Below are positions 45,470 to 57,887 of a stretch of DNA of 64,000 bases, piece after piece. A model generated the notes under the pieces. It worked only from the letters and a program-made list of their open reading frames with translations. It was not told the DNA's origin and made no database searches. The DNA lies in contig JAGMUV010000013.1 in NCBI GenBank assembly GCA_020744425.1, forward strand, positions 558,001 through 622,000, in the 5' to 3' direction. A program made the translations under genes and the position numbers. Every line of letters begins with the position of its first letter. Position 1 is the first letter of the stretch. This DNA is from Dactylonectria macrodidyma (Eukaryota; Ascomycota; Sordariomycetes; Hypocreales; Nectriaceae).

Positions 45470-48400
45470 AGTATTAGTAGATTTAGGCTTAGAAGGGAAC
45501 CTTATTTCTTATAAATAGGCTTAATACTATAGCCTTAATATTAAGCCAGTTAGTACTTCTATAACTTCCTATTCTAAAGAGAAGATCTTAATAGTAAGAG
45601 AAGTAGTTATAACTCTATACTTTAAGAATATATACATTCTTATCTAGCTATATATAATACCCTTTTTAATAATTATAGTTCTATTTATCCTAAGAATGCT
45701 ATTTATTAGATCTAGTAGACTTATATTTAATTATTTAATTAATTAAGAGCGATTTATAATCTGCTTTAATCTAAGTAATATTCGCTTAATTATATTTACT
45801 ATAAGAGTAATTAAATATAATATACTATGCTTAGAGAGGCGAAGTATGGAGTATTAATACTACTTATAATTAATTTTCTAATAGTCTATAAGTTAAATAA
45901 CTTCTTATTAAAAGATAATAATATCCTTAAGAAAAGCTAGATACTTTTCTAAAAGGACTTTACTAAAGTTATTTAAATCCTCATTATTAGTATAGCTAAT
46001 TAGTATACTAATACTATTACTAATGCATAAGAAGAATTAGAATGACTAAAACACTCTACTAAGAAAAAGAGATTAAAGAGAAATCATCCCTTTAATAAAA
46101 ATACTTAGTATATTAAGGTAAATACTCTTTTTAAATGAAAAGGCATTAAGATTTACTTAATTAATGACTTACTATTTAATAGTTTAGTACTAAAGGGCGA
46201 TCCTTACTAGAAATCGAAGAAGATAGTAGAAATTGCTTCCTAAATAGAAAAGGGAGGTAAGTATTCTGACTTCTTTATACTTAAATTCTCTACTTTAAAG
46301 AAAGGAAGTCAGTTAATAAAGGAATAGCTAGTAGAAATAGTTAATTAAATGAATGAAACCTTATTTAAGAAAGAATAAGATATATTTATTACTATCTTAT
46401 ATAATAAGGAGGCTATATTAGCTTAGGACTTTAAAGACTGTAAAAGAGTTAACCTAATAGTCACTTTATTATAAGTTATTAAGGTTATTCCTTATAAGGC
46501 TTAGTAAGTAGGCAGTATTCCTATCCCTTTAGGACTATATTAAAAGGTTATTAACTTACTTTATTAAAGACTTAGAAGAGGCATTCTAAAGGAAGGCTAT
46601 AGCTTTTATAAGAACCCCTTTATACTTATAGTAAAAAAGGATCATAGAATCTAGTTAATTAATTTAATTATTAAAATAAACCATATTATTATTTATAATA
46701 GCTTAAGCCCTCCTAGTACTAAGGAGTTCTTAGTAGATATAGTAATATATTAAATATTATCTTTCTTAGACTTCTTCTTAGGATATAATTAAGTCAGTCT
46801 GGCTAAAGAAAGCAGGGATTTAACTATTTTTATAATACTATTAGGCCTACTAAGAATATGCATACTACTATAAAGAGCGATTAACTCAGTAGCCTAATTT
46901 ATAAGGATTATTACTTGCATTTTATTTAACTTAATACTAAATATTTATATAGCTTTCCTTAATAATATAGTAGTAAAGGGACTTATTATAACTTATAATA
47001 ATGAAGAAGCTAGCTTAAAAGTCAGATAGTATATTAAAGAGTATTTAATTAACTTAAATCAGACTCTATTAAATATTAAACTAGCTAAATATACTATTTC
47101 TATACTAAAATTATAGTTTTATAAATAAACTGCTCTAATAATTAGGTATCTTTATAGTACTTATAGGAGATTATTAGAAGAGGCTAAAGTTATTAAAATT
47201 ACTAAGTAGACTTACTATAACTCTAATATAGAAGTCAGAGCATTCCTAGGAGTTACTAGCTACTATAGGATATAGGTCGCTAGATATATAACTATTATAA
47301 AGCTATTAATAAGTTTACTAAAGAAAGATACTAAATTTATTTAAAGTGATTTATAAACTAAGGCTATGTAAATACTAAAAGATAAATTATTATTAGTGCC
47401 TATCTTAGTTATTCTAAACCTATCTCCTAATTATAAGGAGGTCATTCTTATAGCTAATATTAGTCTATTAAATTAAGGTTATATTCTTATATAAGTAGTG
47501 GATAGTAAATGCTATCTAGTGAGATTTAAATCTAGTATATAGACTTAGAGCGAATATAATTATAATACTATAAAAAGAGAATACTAAAGCATTCTGCTTT
47601 TAATTAAATAGTTATATATGCATTTATATAGAATTCACTTTATATTAGAAATAGATACTTAAGTATTAGTCTATTAGCTTAATAAGAAAGGGATAGATAT
47701 TCTAAGAGTACTAGTTAATAAATAGATTAATTACTTATTACTCTTTAACTTTATAGTCTAATACGTACTTAGGATTAAGAATATAGTAATTAATAGACTA
47801 TCTAGAAAACCACTAGGCCTATCTAATTAACTAGACTAAGAAGCTAAAGAGAATATTAAAGCCTTTATTAATTAATAATTAAACGCTATTATAGTTAACT
47901 TAGTAGAAACCTAGTAAGAATCTTAACTACTATTAGAATTATTAAAAAATAAATATATTAGTAAGTTAAGGGTCTTAAGGAGGTTCTTATAGACTTAGTA
48001 ATACCCTTAAGATATATTAGATAAGGCATATATATATCTTTGCCTTAAAGTAAAAAGGTTCTTCTTTTATAAAAGAACTCTATAGTTATAAGTAACTTAC
48101 TTAAACTATGATCCTAAGCTGGTTATTAAGAGTAAAGATATATAGAAGTATTTAATTAAATCATACTATAAAGACTATAAGTATTAAAGCTAAGAGAAAA
48201 CCGTAGGACTTTTAAAAGAGAGATACTACTAGCTAAACCTCTATAAGGATATAAATATAGCTATTTTAGCTTATAAGACTTACTAAATCTATAATATATA
48301 ATAGGCTAAAGAACTTATAGTATTTATTAAACTTAGCTATTTTATAATAAAGATTTATATAAATATTTAATATCTTAAGGAGTCTTAAGGTAAGAAGTAC

Positions 48401-49215
48401 TTACTAAAAGCTAGATATAACCTTATTAGATAGATTAAAGCTAAAGCCCTAAAGTCACTTAAAGCCTCTTATATATACTTATTCTTAAGAAAGATCTTTT
48501 CTTACTATAGAATACTTATTATAATAGTTATTAATAATAGGTTAGAATATTAATAAGGTCTTATAAATATCCTAAGAGACCTAAGTATATAAACTATATA
48601 TATCTTTATATATAATACTAAAGTAAATAAGTTAATTAAATCAGGCTATAGTAATATTATATCTTATATTAAGAAGATAAATACTTTAAAAACTAAGAAT
48701 TAATTAGTTAACCTCTTAGCTATTCTATTTATAAATAGAGTATTACTAAGAGCATCTTATAGCTATACTCCTGCATACTTATTATATAAGTATAAACTAA
48801 GTCTTTTACTAGAAGGGGATATACTTATATAGAGAATAATCCTTTAAGATAATATAAAAATATTTAATTAAATATTTATAATTAGAATCTGCACTCTTTC
48901 TTTCCTAGATAAGGACGTAGAGATTATAAAGCAAAGGGTTACTAAGTTTAAAGAGAGGAAAGTAATAAGAATAGATTAAGGATTTCCCTACGCTTTAAGA
49001 AAAACCCTACTAAAGGTTAGTAACTTAGTATTATAATATAATAACCTTAGAAAAACCGACCTTTTTATAGTAGCTAAGTTTAAGCCTAGATAGTAGGGAC
49101 TATATAGGATTAAAATAGCCTTAGATAAAGACTAGTATTACTTAGAAACCCTAGATAGACTACTACTTAGCATTACTTACTATAGTAAATACCTTAAAGT
49201 ATTTTAATAAGATAA
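45470..49215 (+). pseudogene. Nested element pol: protease, RT, RNase H, integrase
   Basis: Protease near 45,470-45,620: VLVDLGLEGNLIS, where active relatives have a D-S/T-G triad. RT near 46,550-47,130: GYSFYKNPFILIVKKDHRI, LDFFLGYN and FLNNIVV, the catalytic site being mutated. RNase H near 47,230-47,830: VRAFLGVTSYYRI, then SEYNYNTIKREY, LEIDT and NIVINRLSRKPLG. Integrase near 48,400-48,830: ARYNLI, KALKSLKASYIYLFLRKIFSYY and the P-A-YLLYKY-LSLLLEGD tail. A GPY/F-like module follows (VAKFKPR to near 49,215). Stops interrupt all of it, mostly where Trp, Gln or Arg is expected. It encodes no product. Confidence 0.8.
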
Positions 49216-52200
49216 AGATAGCTAGTAAAGCCCAGATAATGATTCTTTAGCCCTCTCTTACTAAGAGTGCCTTTTCTATAGTAATCCTTAAGCTAGATCA
49301 GTTAATTAAATAAAATAGGATAAGGAAACGAGCTTAAGAGAGAAGGATAGATTAAAAACAAGCCCTGAGGTTCCTTCTTAACTGACTATTACTAGTACTA
49401 AAAAGGAAAGAAAACTGAAGATCTAACTCTTATATAAAGATCAAGCCTAAAAAGACTAGTTTAAATCTCTTTAAGTAAGATAAAGGAGTAAGAAATAATA
49501 ATAAATCTAAAGTTTATACTTATTATTATTTTAAAGAGGGGTATAGTATAAGAAGTAAAAAAAGATAAATAACTACTACTTATTAATATCCTAGTTAGTC
49601 AAAGGCCTTATAAATTTATAGCTTGAAAATTAAACTTAAGACTAAACTAATATTAAGATTAGTATATAAAATATATAAACTAGTTAATTAAATAACTCTA
49701 GAGCTATAAGATAAAAAAAAAGCTATAAAAGCTATACTTATTTAGAATATTAATTATAAAAGAGCTAATTAATAAGATCCTATTTATCCTATACTATTAT
49801 AGTAAGTTAAGCATTAAAGCTACTAAATGAAGGAATCTAGTATATAGGAGATAAGCTAAACCAGGTTAATTAACCAATCTAACCCTAAACTACTATTAAT
49901 AGACTAAAAACTGAAGACTTAAGCCTTAAAAAAGCCTATAGATTCGTCCTAAGTAGTGCGCTTCTTAGCATTCTGGATAGCTTTATTATAAAAAGACTCA
50001 TTCTCTTAAGCTAAAGGGAATTCATTAGAAATATAAAAGCAGCTTATATAGTTAAGAATACTTACTACTTAATCATTAGAATTAATAGAATACTTTATAT
50101 TAAATAAGAGGTTAAAAGAAGTATTAAAACTAGGTTTAAAAGCTAAATACTTACTAAGAAAAGACTACTTATACTAAGAATTAGTATTCTAAATATAATT
50201 TATATATTTCTTATTTATAAACCCTAAGATAGATTAATAAGTATAAAATGGCTATATATAATACTCCTTAGTTATAGAGTAATTTAAAGTGCTTAATTAA
50301 ATATAATACTTATATAATAGTAGATTTTAGTATTTAAAGAAAGTAATAATTAAAGCCTTCTTATACTTAGATTAGTAAAGCAGTTATTTAATAAAATACT
50401 TATAAGAATAGCCTAAGTTAGTAAGAATATATACTAACTAAAGAGGCTAGTTAAAGATATATTTTATTAAGTATTTTAAAACTATATTAGCTATCTTATC
50501 CTTATGAATCTAGGCTTAGATATGCTTCTTAATAGAGTTAATATTAAGTAACTCTTCCTTAGGGATAAACTTAATAAAGAGAAGGAGACTGCTATAATTA
50601 AGGGCTATATATAAGTAAATCCAGATAGTAAAGTACTTCTTAAACTATAGAACTATTAGATTAAATAGTCTTAGCTATAGGGGAATACTTACTAATATAA
50701 AGCAAGCCTCCTTTTACTCCTTTTTAATTAATAAAGTCTTATAGTAGCTATTCTAAGTCAAACTAGTATAAAGAGAGAATTTATTACTTTCTAACTGACT
50801 AGTTATATAGATATATATATTAAGAAAGGCTTTTTAGCAGACCTTAGTAATATTAGAAAAGTAGAAGTTAGAAGAAGCTATTACTAAATGAATTAATTAA
50901 GTAATATTAATAAAATATAAAGAGAAAGAAAAAGGAAGGAAAGGAAAGAAAGAGAAAAGAAGTATTTTAAAGTAAAGGAAATGCATATACTAAGATTAAT
51001 ATATATAAAGTAAATTATAACTAGTAAGGAAAATAAATAACCTCTTACTACTTAAGACTTTAAAAGCTATTTCTCTCTTTTTTCTCTTTCTCTTTAGTAT
51101 AACTTAACCTCTCTTCTTATAATAGCTACTATTCTTAGAACTCATTACCCTTTAATTATAACTATTTAATGCATTCACTTAATTAAACGCCGCTTTTTAA
51201 CTAATCTAAATAATACTTTTAAAAACCCCCTTTCTTCTTAGCTAAGCTTTTACTTCTAACTTCTTTCTGCCTCCTACTATAAGAACCTTATTACTATAAC
51301 CTTCTACTCCCTAATCTCTTTACTTCTCTAAATCAGTTACCTGCCTTTATTTCTGCCTGCCCTACTAATACTTATAAGCCTATACTACTTAGTCTTAAAA
51401 ATCCTATCTCTAAAACCTTACTACTAACTGCAGTAAAAACCCCCCCTCTTTAATTATAACCCTCTATTTCCTTTATCTTACTATTATTATAATATTAGGT
51501 TACTAAATGACTTTATAATTCATTTAATTAAATAATTTATTACTAAATGACCTCCTTTTAGCCTAGCCTTCTTCTAAATGAATCCTCTACTCTTCCTCCT
51601 GCTAGGCGCCTTTACTATAAGCAGCCCTATTAATAATAAATAAACCTACTTCTTACTAAAGGCTCATTCTACTTAAAGTAAAGAAATCGCTATTATTAAC
51701 TATAGAAAGGAATTATTCTATTACGCTTTAAAAGCATCCTTAGTTAAGTAGCTAAAAGAGATTATAATTAATTAACTAGCCTTATTATACCTTTATATAG
51801 AATGGCCTAAGTCTAGTAAAAAAAGGATAATTAATATATATAGTAATTATAAAGACTTTGAGTTTATAAAGGCTATATTAGTATGACCTTTATATAAGGA
51901 TAATATAATGCTTTTTAAAGTATTTTAAAAGGAGTATACTCTTTACTTTTAAGACCTTTATAAGAAGCTATAAAATAATGCTTAGGCTAGTAAGGAAGGA
52001 CTTAGAAACTTCCTAACTATAATTATATATAAACTAGAGAATATTATTATAGTATTTCTAACCTTACTTCTAAATAGTATTCTTATAATTATAATAAATC
52101 TACTTAAGAAGATAATAGATCTAATTAATTAAATATATAAGTACCTACTCCTTAAGGACCTTATTACTAAATATATACTAAACTCTTACTATAACTCTAG

Positions 52201-54129
52201 TTACTATACTATTAAGTAGAATATCTTTAACTAGCGTTTTATAATTAGCTTAGTTAATTATAAGGACTTCTACTAAGCATTATATATCTTTAACTAACGC
52301 TCTAATTAAGTCTTTTATTATAACACCCTTAGAGGCCATACCTTACTTAACTACTAGAAAGCATTTGCTTATGCCTAGCGCTTTATCTTAATTAAAATGG
52401 GTTATTTTTATAACTTTAATATTTTTTATACTCTTATAGTTAATTAACTAAGTAGTTTTAAATGCGGATACCTAACTATTTACTTTACATTTTTAAACTT
52501 ATGAAGTATAATTAGAGCTATAAGACTTAGGGTCTATCTATATATAAATCTATCTTTAGTAACTCTAAGCACTAAGAAGTAACTAATAGAAGGAGAATAT
52601 GCCTTCTTATAAAGAGATTAGCTTATTAGTCTATTTAATTAATTACTTAAGCTATTTAAAGTTACTCTTTCTATTAGTTAAGAGCGGGTTAAGACCTGGT
52701 TTCTAATAGTTATTTATAATAAACTTAGGTTTAGAAAAGTCACTATTATTAAATATAAGTATAGTAAGGCAGTGTCTTCTATACCCTTCTCTTATTACTC
52801 TATCTACAGTTTGCTTTCTAAAGGACCTACTATTATCCTTACTAAACTAAGCAGTTACTAACTAATTAAGTAAACTAACTTTCTTATTATTAAGAACTAG
52901 ACTAAGGACTTTTAATTAATAATTATACTTACTAATATTATAACATTTAGAAAGTCTATTACCTTTCTTAAACTAAGCTAAATTATTAAGATCCCTAACC
53001 TACCTAAATCTTATATAACTACCTTATATACTCTTAATACTAACTAGGAACTTATTAACTAATTAGTATAAGACCTAGAACTAGTAATAACCTTAAAATC
53101 CTAATGCTTTAAAACTCCTTTAATTCTGCTATTTACTTCTAAACCTAGCTTAAGTATTATAGATTCATTTAATTGAATAGTTCTACCTTATATAATCCCT
53201 GCTCTAGCAGCTAGTAATAACTATAATAACTCAGATGACTTAAATAAAGAGGCTATTAATAAAAAGTAAAAGAAAACCAGTAAGAATATTACTATAAAAT
53301 AGGCATTACTAAAGAAGAAGGCTAATAGTTAAATCATTTATATTAATAATTATACTAAGGCTATTCCTAACTAAGCACTTATAAATAGAATTAAAGGAGT
53401 TTATATTACTAAACTAATAGCTAAAGAAGCTATAGAAACTATAAAGAAGAATGATATTAATACCTCTACTTATATTATAACTATATATACTATTAGGTCT
53501 CTCTATTTACTCCTAGCCCCTTACTAATAGATACATATAATTAATTAAACAGAAAGCTTTACTACTTTCATTCTAGATAGTCTGATTTCCTTATCTTAAT
53601 AAGATACTATTATAGATACCTTAAGGTCAAGATTAGCTCCTCCTCCTCCCGCCAGGCCCTCTCGGGCTAATCGCATTACTATATGCAAATTAACTCGCAC
53701 TCTGCTTTTAAGACCTGCCTGAGGATTACTACTACTATCTGCTTCCGCGCCTACTAGACTTACTAATATATCTTAATCATCTAATTCACTAAGGGATATT
53801 ACTTAATTAAACACTTCCTAGTCTCCTTATATACCCTATAATTAATTTTACTAAAGAGTTCTTATTATAGCTATTTCTATAACTTTGCTTACTACTTTTA
53901 ATATAACCTTAATGCTTAGATTCCCTTCAGACCCTTTTTTATAAATACTATAATCTTAGAAAAATAAATATAAACTGGATTCTAGTTAATTAACTATGCT
54001 TAGATATTAGACTTATATATATTATCTTTCTTTTTTTATTATTTCCTTTATTTACTAAGGCTCTTCTTCTCTTTATTATTTATAGTCTCTAGGCTTATAG
54101 GAATAAAGTACTAACTGCATAAAGAAGAA
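49216..54129 (+). other. Nested element: 4.9 kb of extra sequence between integrase and 3' LTR
   Basis: Ordinary gypsy elements have only a short tail here. From about 51,570 to 53,580 the plus strand keeps the look of a mutated coding region, with long stretches broken only by TAG/TAA, such as FEFIKAILV-PLYKDNIMLFKVF (near 51,860), YYNTLRGHTLLNY (near 52,320) and KVTIIKYKYSKAVSSIPFSYYS (near 52,740). I do not recognise the family. It might be an additional ORF (env-like, gag-like or captured) or another nested element without visible ends. A GC-richer patch lies at 53,630-53,760. Confidence 0.5.
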
Positions 54130-54531
54130 TGTATTAAGGCTAAGAGCCTACTAGCTAGAATGGCCTAGACATTTTAATTAGCTAATTAATTTAAGTACTG
54201 GTCTTAATAAAGCTATTAATAAGGATAATAAGAGTTAGTCTAAAATAAAAGGTAGAGATAACTTAGATATAAATAGTAATTAATTATATTCTTACTTACC
54301 TCTATTTTTAAGTTATTAAATGGTTTTTAATATTATTATGATAAGATTTATTTAATTAATTAGAATATCTAATTCATTTCTTAGCTAGCTGCTTAATTGC
54401 AGCTCTAGCCTTCTTTTTGTCTATTTTGTTTTATAAGTCTTGTCCATCCTCGCTCTGCTTCGCATCCCGCCTACCCTATAGCATCCGTCACTTCGGGTAG
54501 TAGTGTCCCTCTTGTCCCCCTGCCTAACACA
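54130..54531 (+). repeat. 3' LTR of the nested element (402 bp)
   Basis: The mirror image of the 5' LTR in mutation pattern: the inner half is heavily degraded, while the last 130 bases (from about 54,400) keep CG and TG dinucleotides and nearly match the solo LTR. Preceded by a purine run AAAGAAGAA, a candidate polypurine tract. Confidence 0.88.
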
Positions 54532-55662
54532 ATAGTCTTCTTAGTTATAAAAAATGTTTTAATAAATAGACTAAGTAAAAAACTTAATTATAAGTTTATT
54601 AGACTTTATAAAGTTCTAAAAAAAATCTTAAAAAATAACTATAAGTTAGATTTAAAGAGTAAAAAACATTTAATATTCTATATTTTACTATTAGAACTAT
54701 TTAAAAATATAATTATAATTAATAATAATTATAATTACGAACTATAGGTAAAAGATCTAAAAGAGTACTATATTAAAGAAATCTATAATATAAAGAAAAT
54801 TAATAGTAAGATAATATACTTTATTAAATAGAAAGGCTATTTAAAAAGCGAAATATTATAATAACTACTAAAAAACCTTAACTATATATAATATCTATTA
54901 AAAGCATTTTATATATAATAGTAAAAGAAGAGGAAGGATTAGAAATAGAAGGATTAAATATCCCTAGACTTATAAACACTTAATTAAAATCATCTAGAAT
55001 AATAAGTAGCTATAACTCTTATACTACCTAGCTCTTCTAAGCGTCTAAAGCCTTTAATAGACCATCCTCCTTACTCAGACTTTAAAATCTATAATAAACT
55101 ATTTTTAAATGCTTTTCCTTTACTTTACTTTAGGTTTTTTATAAATAAGCTAGATAGCCTACTATAATAGCTATATATACTTATAAGAAGGCTAACTCTT
55201 TATAAAGCCTTAAGAGATCCTTACTTACCTCTTCCTTATTTACTTCTAGCTTTTTTTTAATATTTATAAGCTTAAGTATTATAATTAGTTAGTAAGTAAG
55301 TATACTAAGGATAAAGAAACTACTTATAAGATAATATAATTTATAAACTATTATAAGACTTTTTTAACCTTATATATTTACTATAATAAGATAAATCATT
55401 AGAAAATATATAGCTTTTATTATAATAAAAGCACTAATTATAAAGAATATTTAATAGTACTTTAATAATAGTAATAGTATAAAAAAGAATATTTACTTTT
55501 AGAGTTTTATATATAAGCAGTTTTTATATATAATTAGATATATTTATTAGTATAATATATTATAAAAAATATTTAAAAAAAAGGGATAATAAATTAATAA
55601 GAATATTAAGTAAAGACTAATTATATAGCCTTAAGAATAAGACTTTAAAAAGAGAGATATTA
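54532..55662 (+). pseudogene. Element A pol, C-terminal part with chromodomain
   Basis: Continues the integrase reading interrupted at 41,760: IVFLVIKNVLINRLSKKLNYKF, then YKLDLKSKKHLIFYILLLELF. A chromodomain follows (YYIKEIYNIKKINSKIIYFIK-KGYLKSE, about 54,760-54,860; the stop sits where Trp is expected in VKWKGY). The chromodomain assigns element A to the chromoviruses, whose integrases target heterochromatin. Confidence 0.8.
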
Positions 55663-56046
55663 TATTATAGCCTAGGTTCTTACTAAGTAATTAAGAATAG
55701 TAAAATAATAAGACTTATATTAAGTTTAGACTAATAGTATAGCCTTACTCTAAGAATAACGCCTTACTAAGACTAATAATAATAGTCTAAGACTAATAGT
55801 AGTCCTTTGAATAAGATAGCAGTCTACTTAGTATATAATTAACTAAAGAAGTGTATATTTAATATAAGTAGCTCCTTAGCTATTAATATAACTTAATTAT
55901 ATTAAGTATATTTTACTTTACTATTATTAGATATAATAAGTATTATTTAATCTTGACTTATTTAATTACTTTATTATATAAACTCCTAAATCAGGACCTA
56001 GTATACACTAGCTTTATGAAAATAGCGTATTAACCCGATCGTTATA
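55663..56046 (+). repeat. Element A 3' LTR (384 bp)
   Basis: Begins TATTATAGCCTAGG and ends CCCGATCGTTATA, followed by target duplication AGTTC. Its last 80 bases keep CG dinucleotides (GCGTATTAACCCGATCG), unlike the same part of the 5' LTR. Confidence 0.85.
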
Positions 56047-56051
56047 AGTTC

Positions 56052-56211
56052 GTAGTACTTAGAGCGCAGTAAGGACTGAACATTGTAAATACTATTACAG
56101 CTTTTAAAGCGCGAATTGCAGAGTTATTTATAGCTTAGACTGCTACTAGGAACGAATAGTAGTATTAAGTAGAGCAATTTACTAGTTTTAATGCATTAGC
56201 CTAGTAAGTAT
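56052..56211 (+). pseudogene. Element D coding relic, right part
   Basis: Plus-strand continuation of the relic interrupted at 35,464: VVLRAQ, stop (from Gln), then ITAFKARIAELFIA. It is less mutated than the surrounding elements and ends where the solo LTR is inserted (target duplication GTAT). Confidence 0.45.
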
Positions 56212-56850
56212 TGTGTTGGGGCTGAGGGCCCACTAGCTAGAATGGCCCGGACATTTTAATTGGCCGACCAATTTGAGTGCCGGTCTTAATAAAGCTATCG
56301 ATAAGGATAACGGGAGTTGGTCTGAGATAAAAGGCAGAGACAACTCGGACACAGATAGCAATTAATCATGTTCTTGCCCACCTTTATTTTTAAGTTATTG
56401 AATTGTTTTTAATGTCATTATGATGAGATTTATTTGATTAACTGGAATATCTGATTTATTTTCTAGCCAGCCGCTTGATTGCAGCTCTGGCCCTCTTTTT
56501 GTCTGTTTTGTTTTGCGAGTCTTGTCCACCCTCGCTCTGCTACGCATCCCGCCTACCCTACTGCATCCGTCACTTCGGGTGGTGGTATCTGTTGAATTGG
56601 AGGCATGTTGGAACACCAGGGCACCAGGGAGTTACGTGAGAAGCAGGGGGTTGTCAGGACCGACTCGGAGAAGGCTCGCCGAGCCTCCGGCTGGCTAGCC
56701 TGTATTAGGAAGAAAGGAGAGCTAGACCTCCCTGACCTTAAGGGGCGGGGGCCACAGTGAACAGATACATAATACACACACATGTTCAAGGTCATCAATT
56801 GGTCATACGAGCTATTTAACAGTATCCCTCTTGTCCCCCTGCCTAACACA
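56212..56850 (+). mobile_element. Solo LTR of the 12.8-kb family, 402 bp, with a 232-bp insertion
   Basis: Starts TGTGTTGGGGCTGAGGGCCC, ends CCTAACACA, and is flanked by GTAT at 56,208-56,211 and 56,851-56,854. Its length without the insertion and one 5-bp duplication is exactly 402, the same as both LTRs of the nested element. It shows little RIP damage (CA, TG and CG all present). It is the best reference for the original LTR sequence and indicates another copy once stood here and was lost by LTR-LTR recombination. Confidence 0.9.
56590..56821. mobile_element. 232-bp solo LTR nested in the solo LTR
   Basis: Starts TGTTGAATTGGAGG, ends CTATTTAACA, and is flanked by the 5-bp duplication GTATC (56,585-56,589 and 56,822-56,826). 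It is homologous to 29,927-30,159. It is GC-rich with no RIP signature, and is thus probably the youngest insertion in the window. Confidence 0.88.
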
Positions 56851-56877
56851 GTATAACCTTATAATATAAGAGAAACT

Positions 56878-57261
56878 TGTAATGATCGGGTCAATACACT
56901 ATCCTCAGGAGGCTAGTATACGCTAGGTCCTGATCTAGGGGTTTATATAATAAAGTAATTAAGTAAGTTAAGATTAAATAATGCTTATTACATCTAGTAA
57001 TAGTAGAGTAAAACGTACTTAATATAACTAAGTTATATTAATAGTTAAAGAGCTATTTATATTAAATATATACTTTCTTAGTTAATTATATATTAAATAG
57101 ACTGCTATTCTATCTAAAGGACTACTATTAGTTTTAGACTATTACTATTAGTCTTAGTAAAGTGTTAGTCTTAGAGTAAGGCTATGTTATTAGTCTAAAT
57201 TAAATATAGGTCTTATTGTTTTACTATTCTTAACTACTTAATAAGAACTTAGGCTATAATA
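56878..57261 (-). repeat. Element C 3' LTR (384 bp)
   Basis: Reverse complement of the element A LTR and of exactly the same length. In the element's own orientation it ends GACCCGATCATTACA. This outer end (56,878-56,960 on the plus strand) is much less mutated than the inner part, as in the other LTRs. Confidence 0.85.
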
Positions 57262-57887
57262 TAATATCTCTTTCCTTAGGGTCTTATTCTTAAAGCTATA
57301 TAATTAGTCTTTATTTAATAGCTTTATTAGTTTATTATTCTTCTTTTTTAAATATTTTTTATAATATATTATATTAATAAATATATCTAATTATATATAG
57401 AAATTGCTTATATATAAAACTCTAAAAGTAAATGCTCTTTCTTATACTATTACTATTATTAAAGTATTATTAAATATGCTTTATAATTAATACTTTTATT
57501 ATAATAAAAGCTATATATTTTCTAATAACTTATCTTATTATAATAAATATATAAGGCTAAAGAAGTCTTATAATAGTTTATAGATTATATTATTTTATAA
57601 GTAGTTTCTTTATTCTTAATATACTTACTTACTAATAGATTATAATACTTAAACTTATAAATACTAAGAAGTAACTAAAGGTAGATAAAGAAGAAGTAAG
57701 TAAGGATCTCTTAAAGCTTTATGAAGAGTTAGCCTCTTTATAAGTATGTATAGCTATTATAGCAGGCTGTCTAGCTTATTTATAAAAAACCTAAAGTAAA
57801 GTAAAAGAAAAACGCTTAAAGATAGTCCATTATAGACTCTAAGGTCTAAATAAGGAAGATAGTCTATTAAAGGCTTTAAATACTATA

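Larger units (their letters stand above)
41761..54531 (+). mobile_element. Nested 12,771-bp Ty3/gypsy retrotransposon
   Basis: Two 402-bp LTRs (41,761-42,162 and 54,130-54,531) end in the inverted pair TGTGTTAGG / CCTAACACA and are flanked by the 4-bp duplication ATAG (41,757-41,760 and 54,532-54,535). The insertion cuts element A's pol in the codons for GDIVFL; removing the element restores that reading. Internal plus-strand order: gag region (42.2-45.4 kb), protease, reverse transcriptase, RNase H, integrase with a GPY/F-type tail ending near 49,215, then 4.9 kb of extra sequence. The protease-RT-RNase H-integrase order defines Ty3/gypsy. The size is about twice that of typical fungal gypsy elements. 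RIP has destroyed all frames. Confidence 0.85.
35465..56046 (+). mobile_element. Element A: Ty3/gypsy chromovirus, 7.8 kb, split by a 12.8-kb insertion
   Basis: Flanked by the 5-bp target duplication AGTTC (35,460-35,464 and 56,047-56,051). LTRs are 384 bp each. Total span is 20,582 bp; without the nested element at 41,761-54,531 and its 4-bp duplication it is 7,807 bp, a normal gypsy length. The coding region runs on the plus strand. It has gag-like sequence (about 36,000-37,500), reverse transcriptase (about 39,270-40,000), RNase H (about 40,340-40,610), integrase (about 40,900-41,750 and on across the insertion) and a chromodomain (about 54,760-54,900). Every domain is riddled with TAG/TAA, and almost no CA or TG dinucleotides remain. 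It is a RIP-inactivated copy. Confidence 0.85.

Noticed and set aside
56395..56849. Short open frames in the solo LTR
   Set aside because: They lie in an LTR and the nested short LTR; they are open only because this copy escaped RIP.
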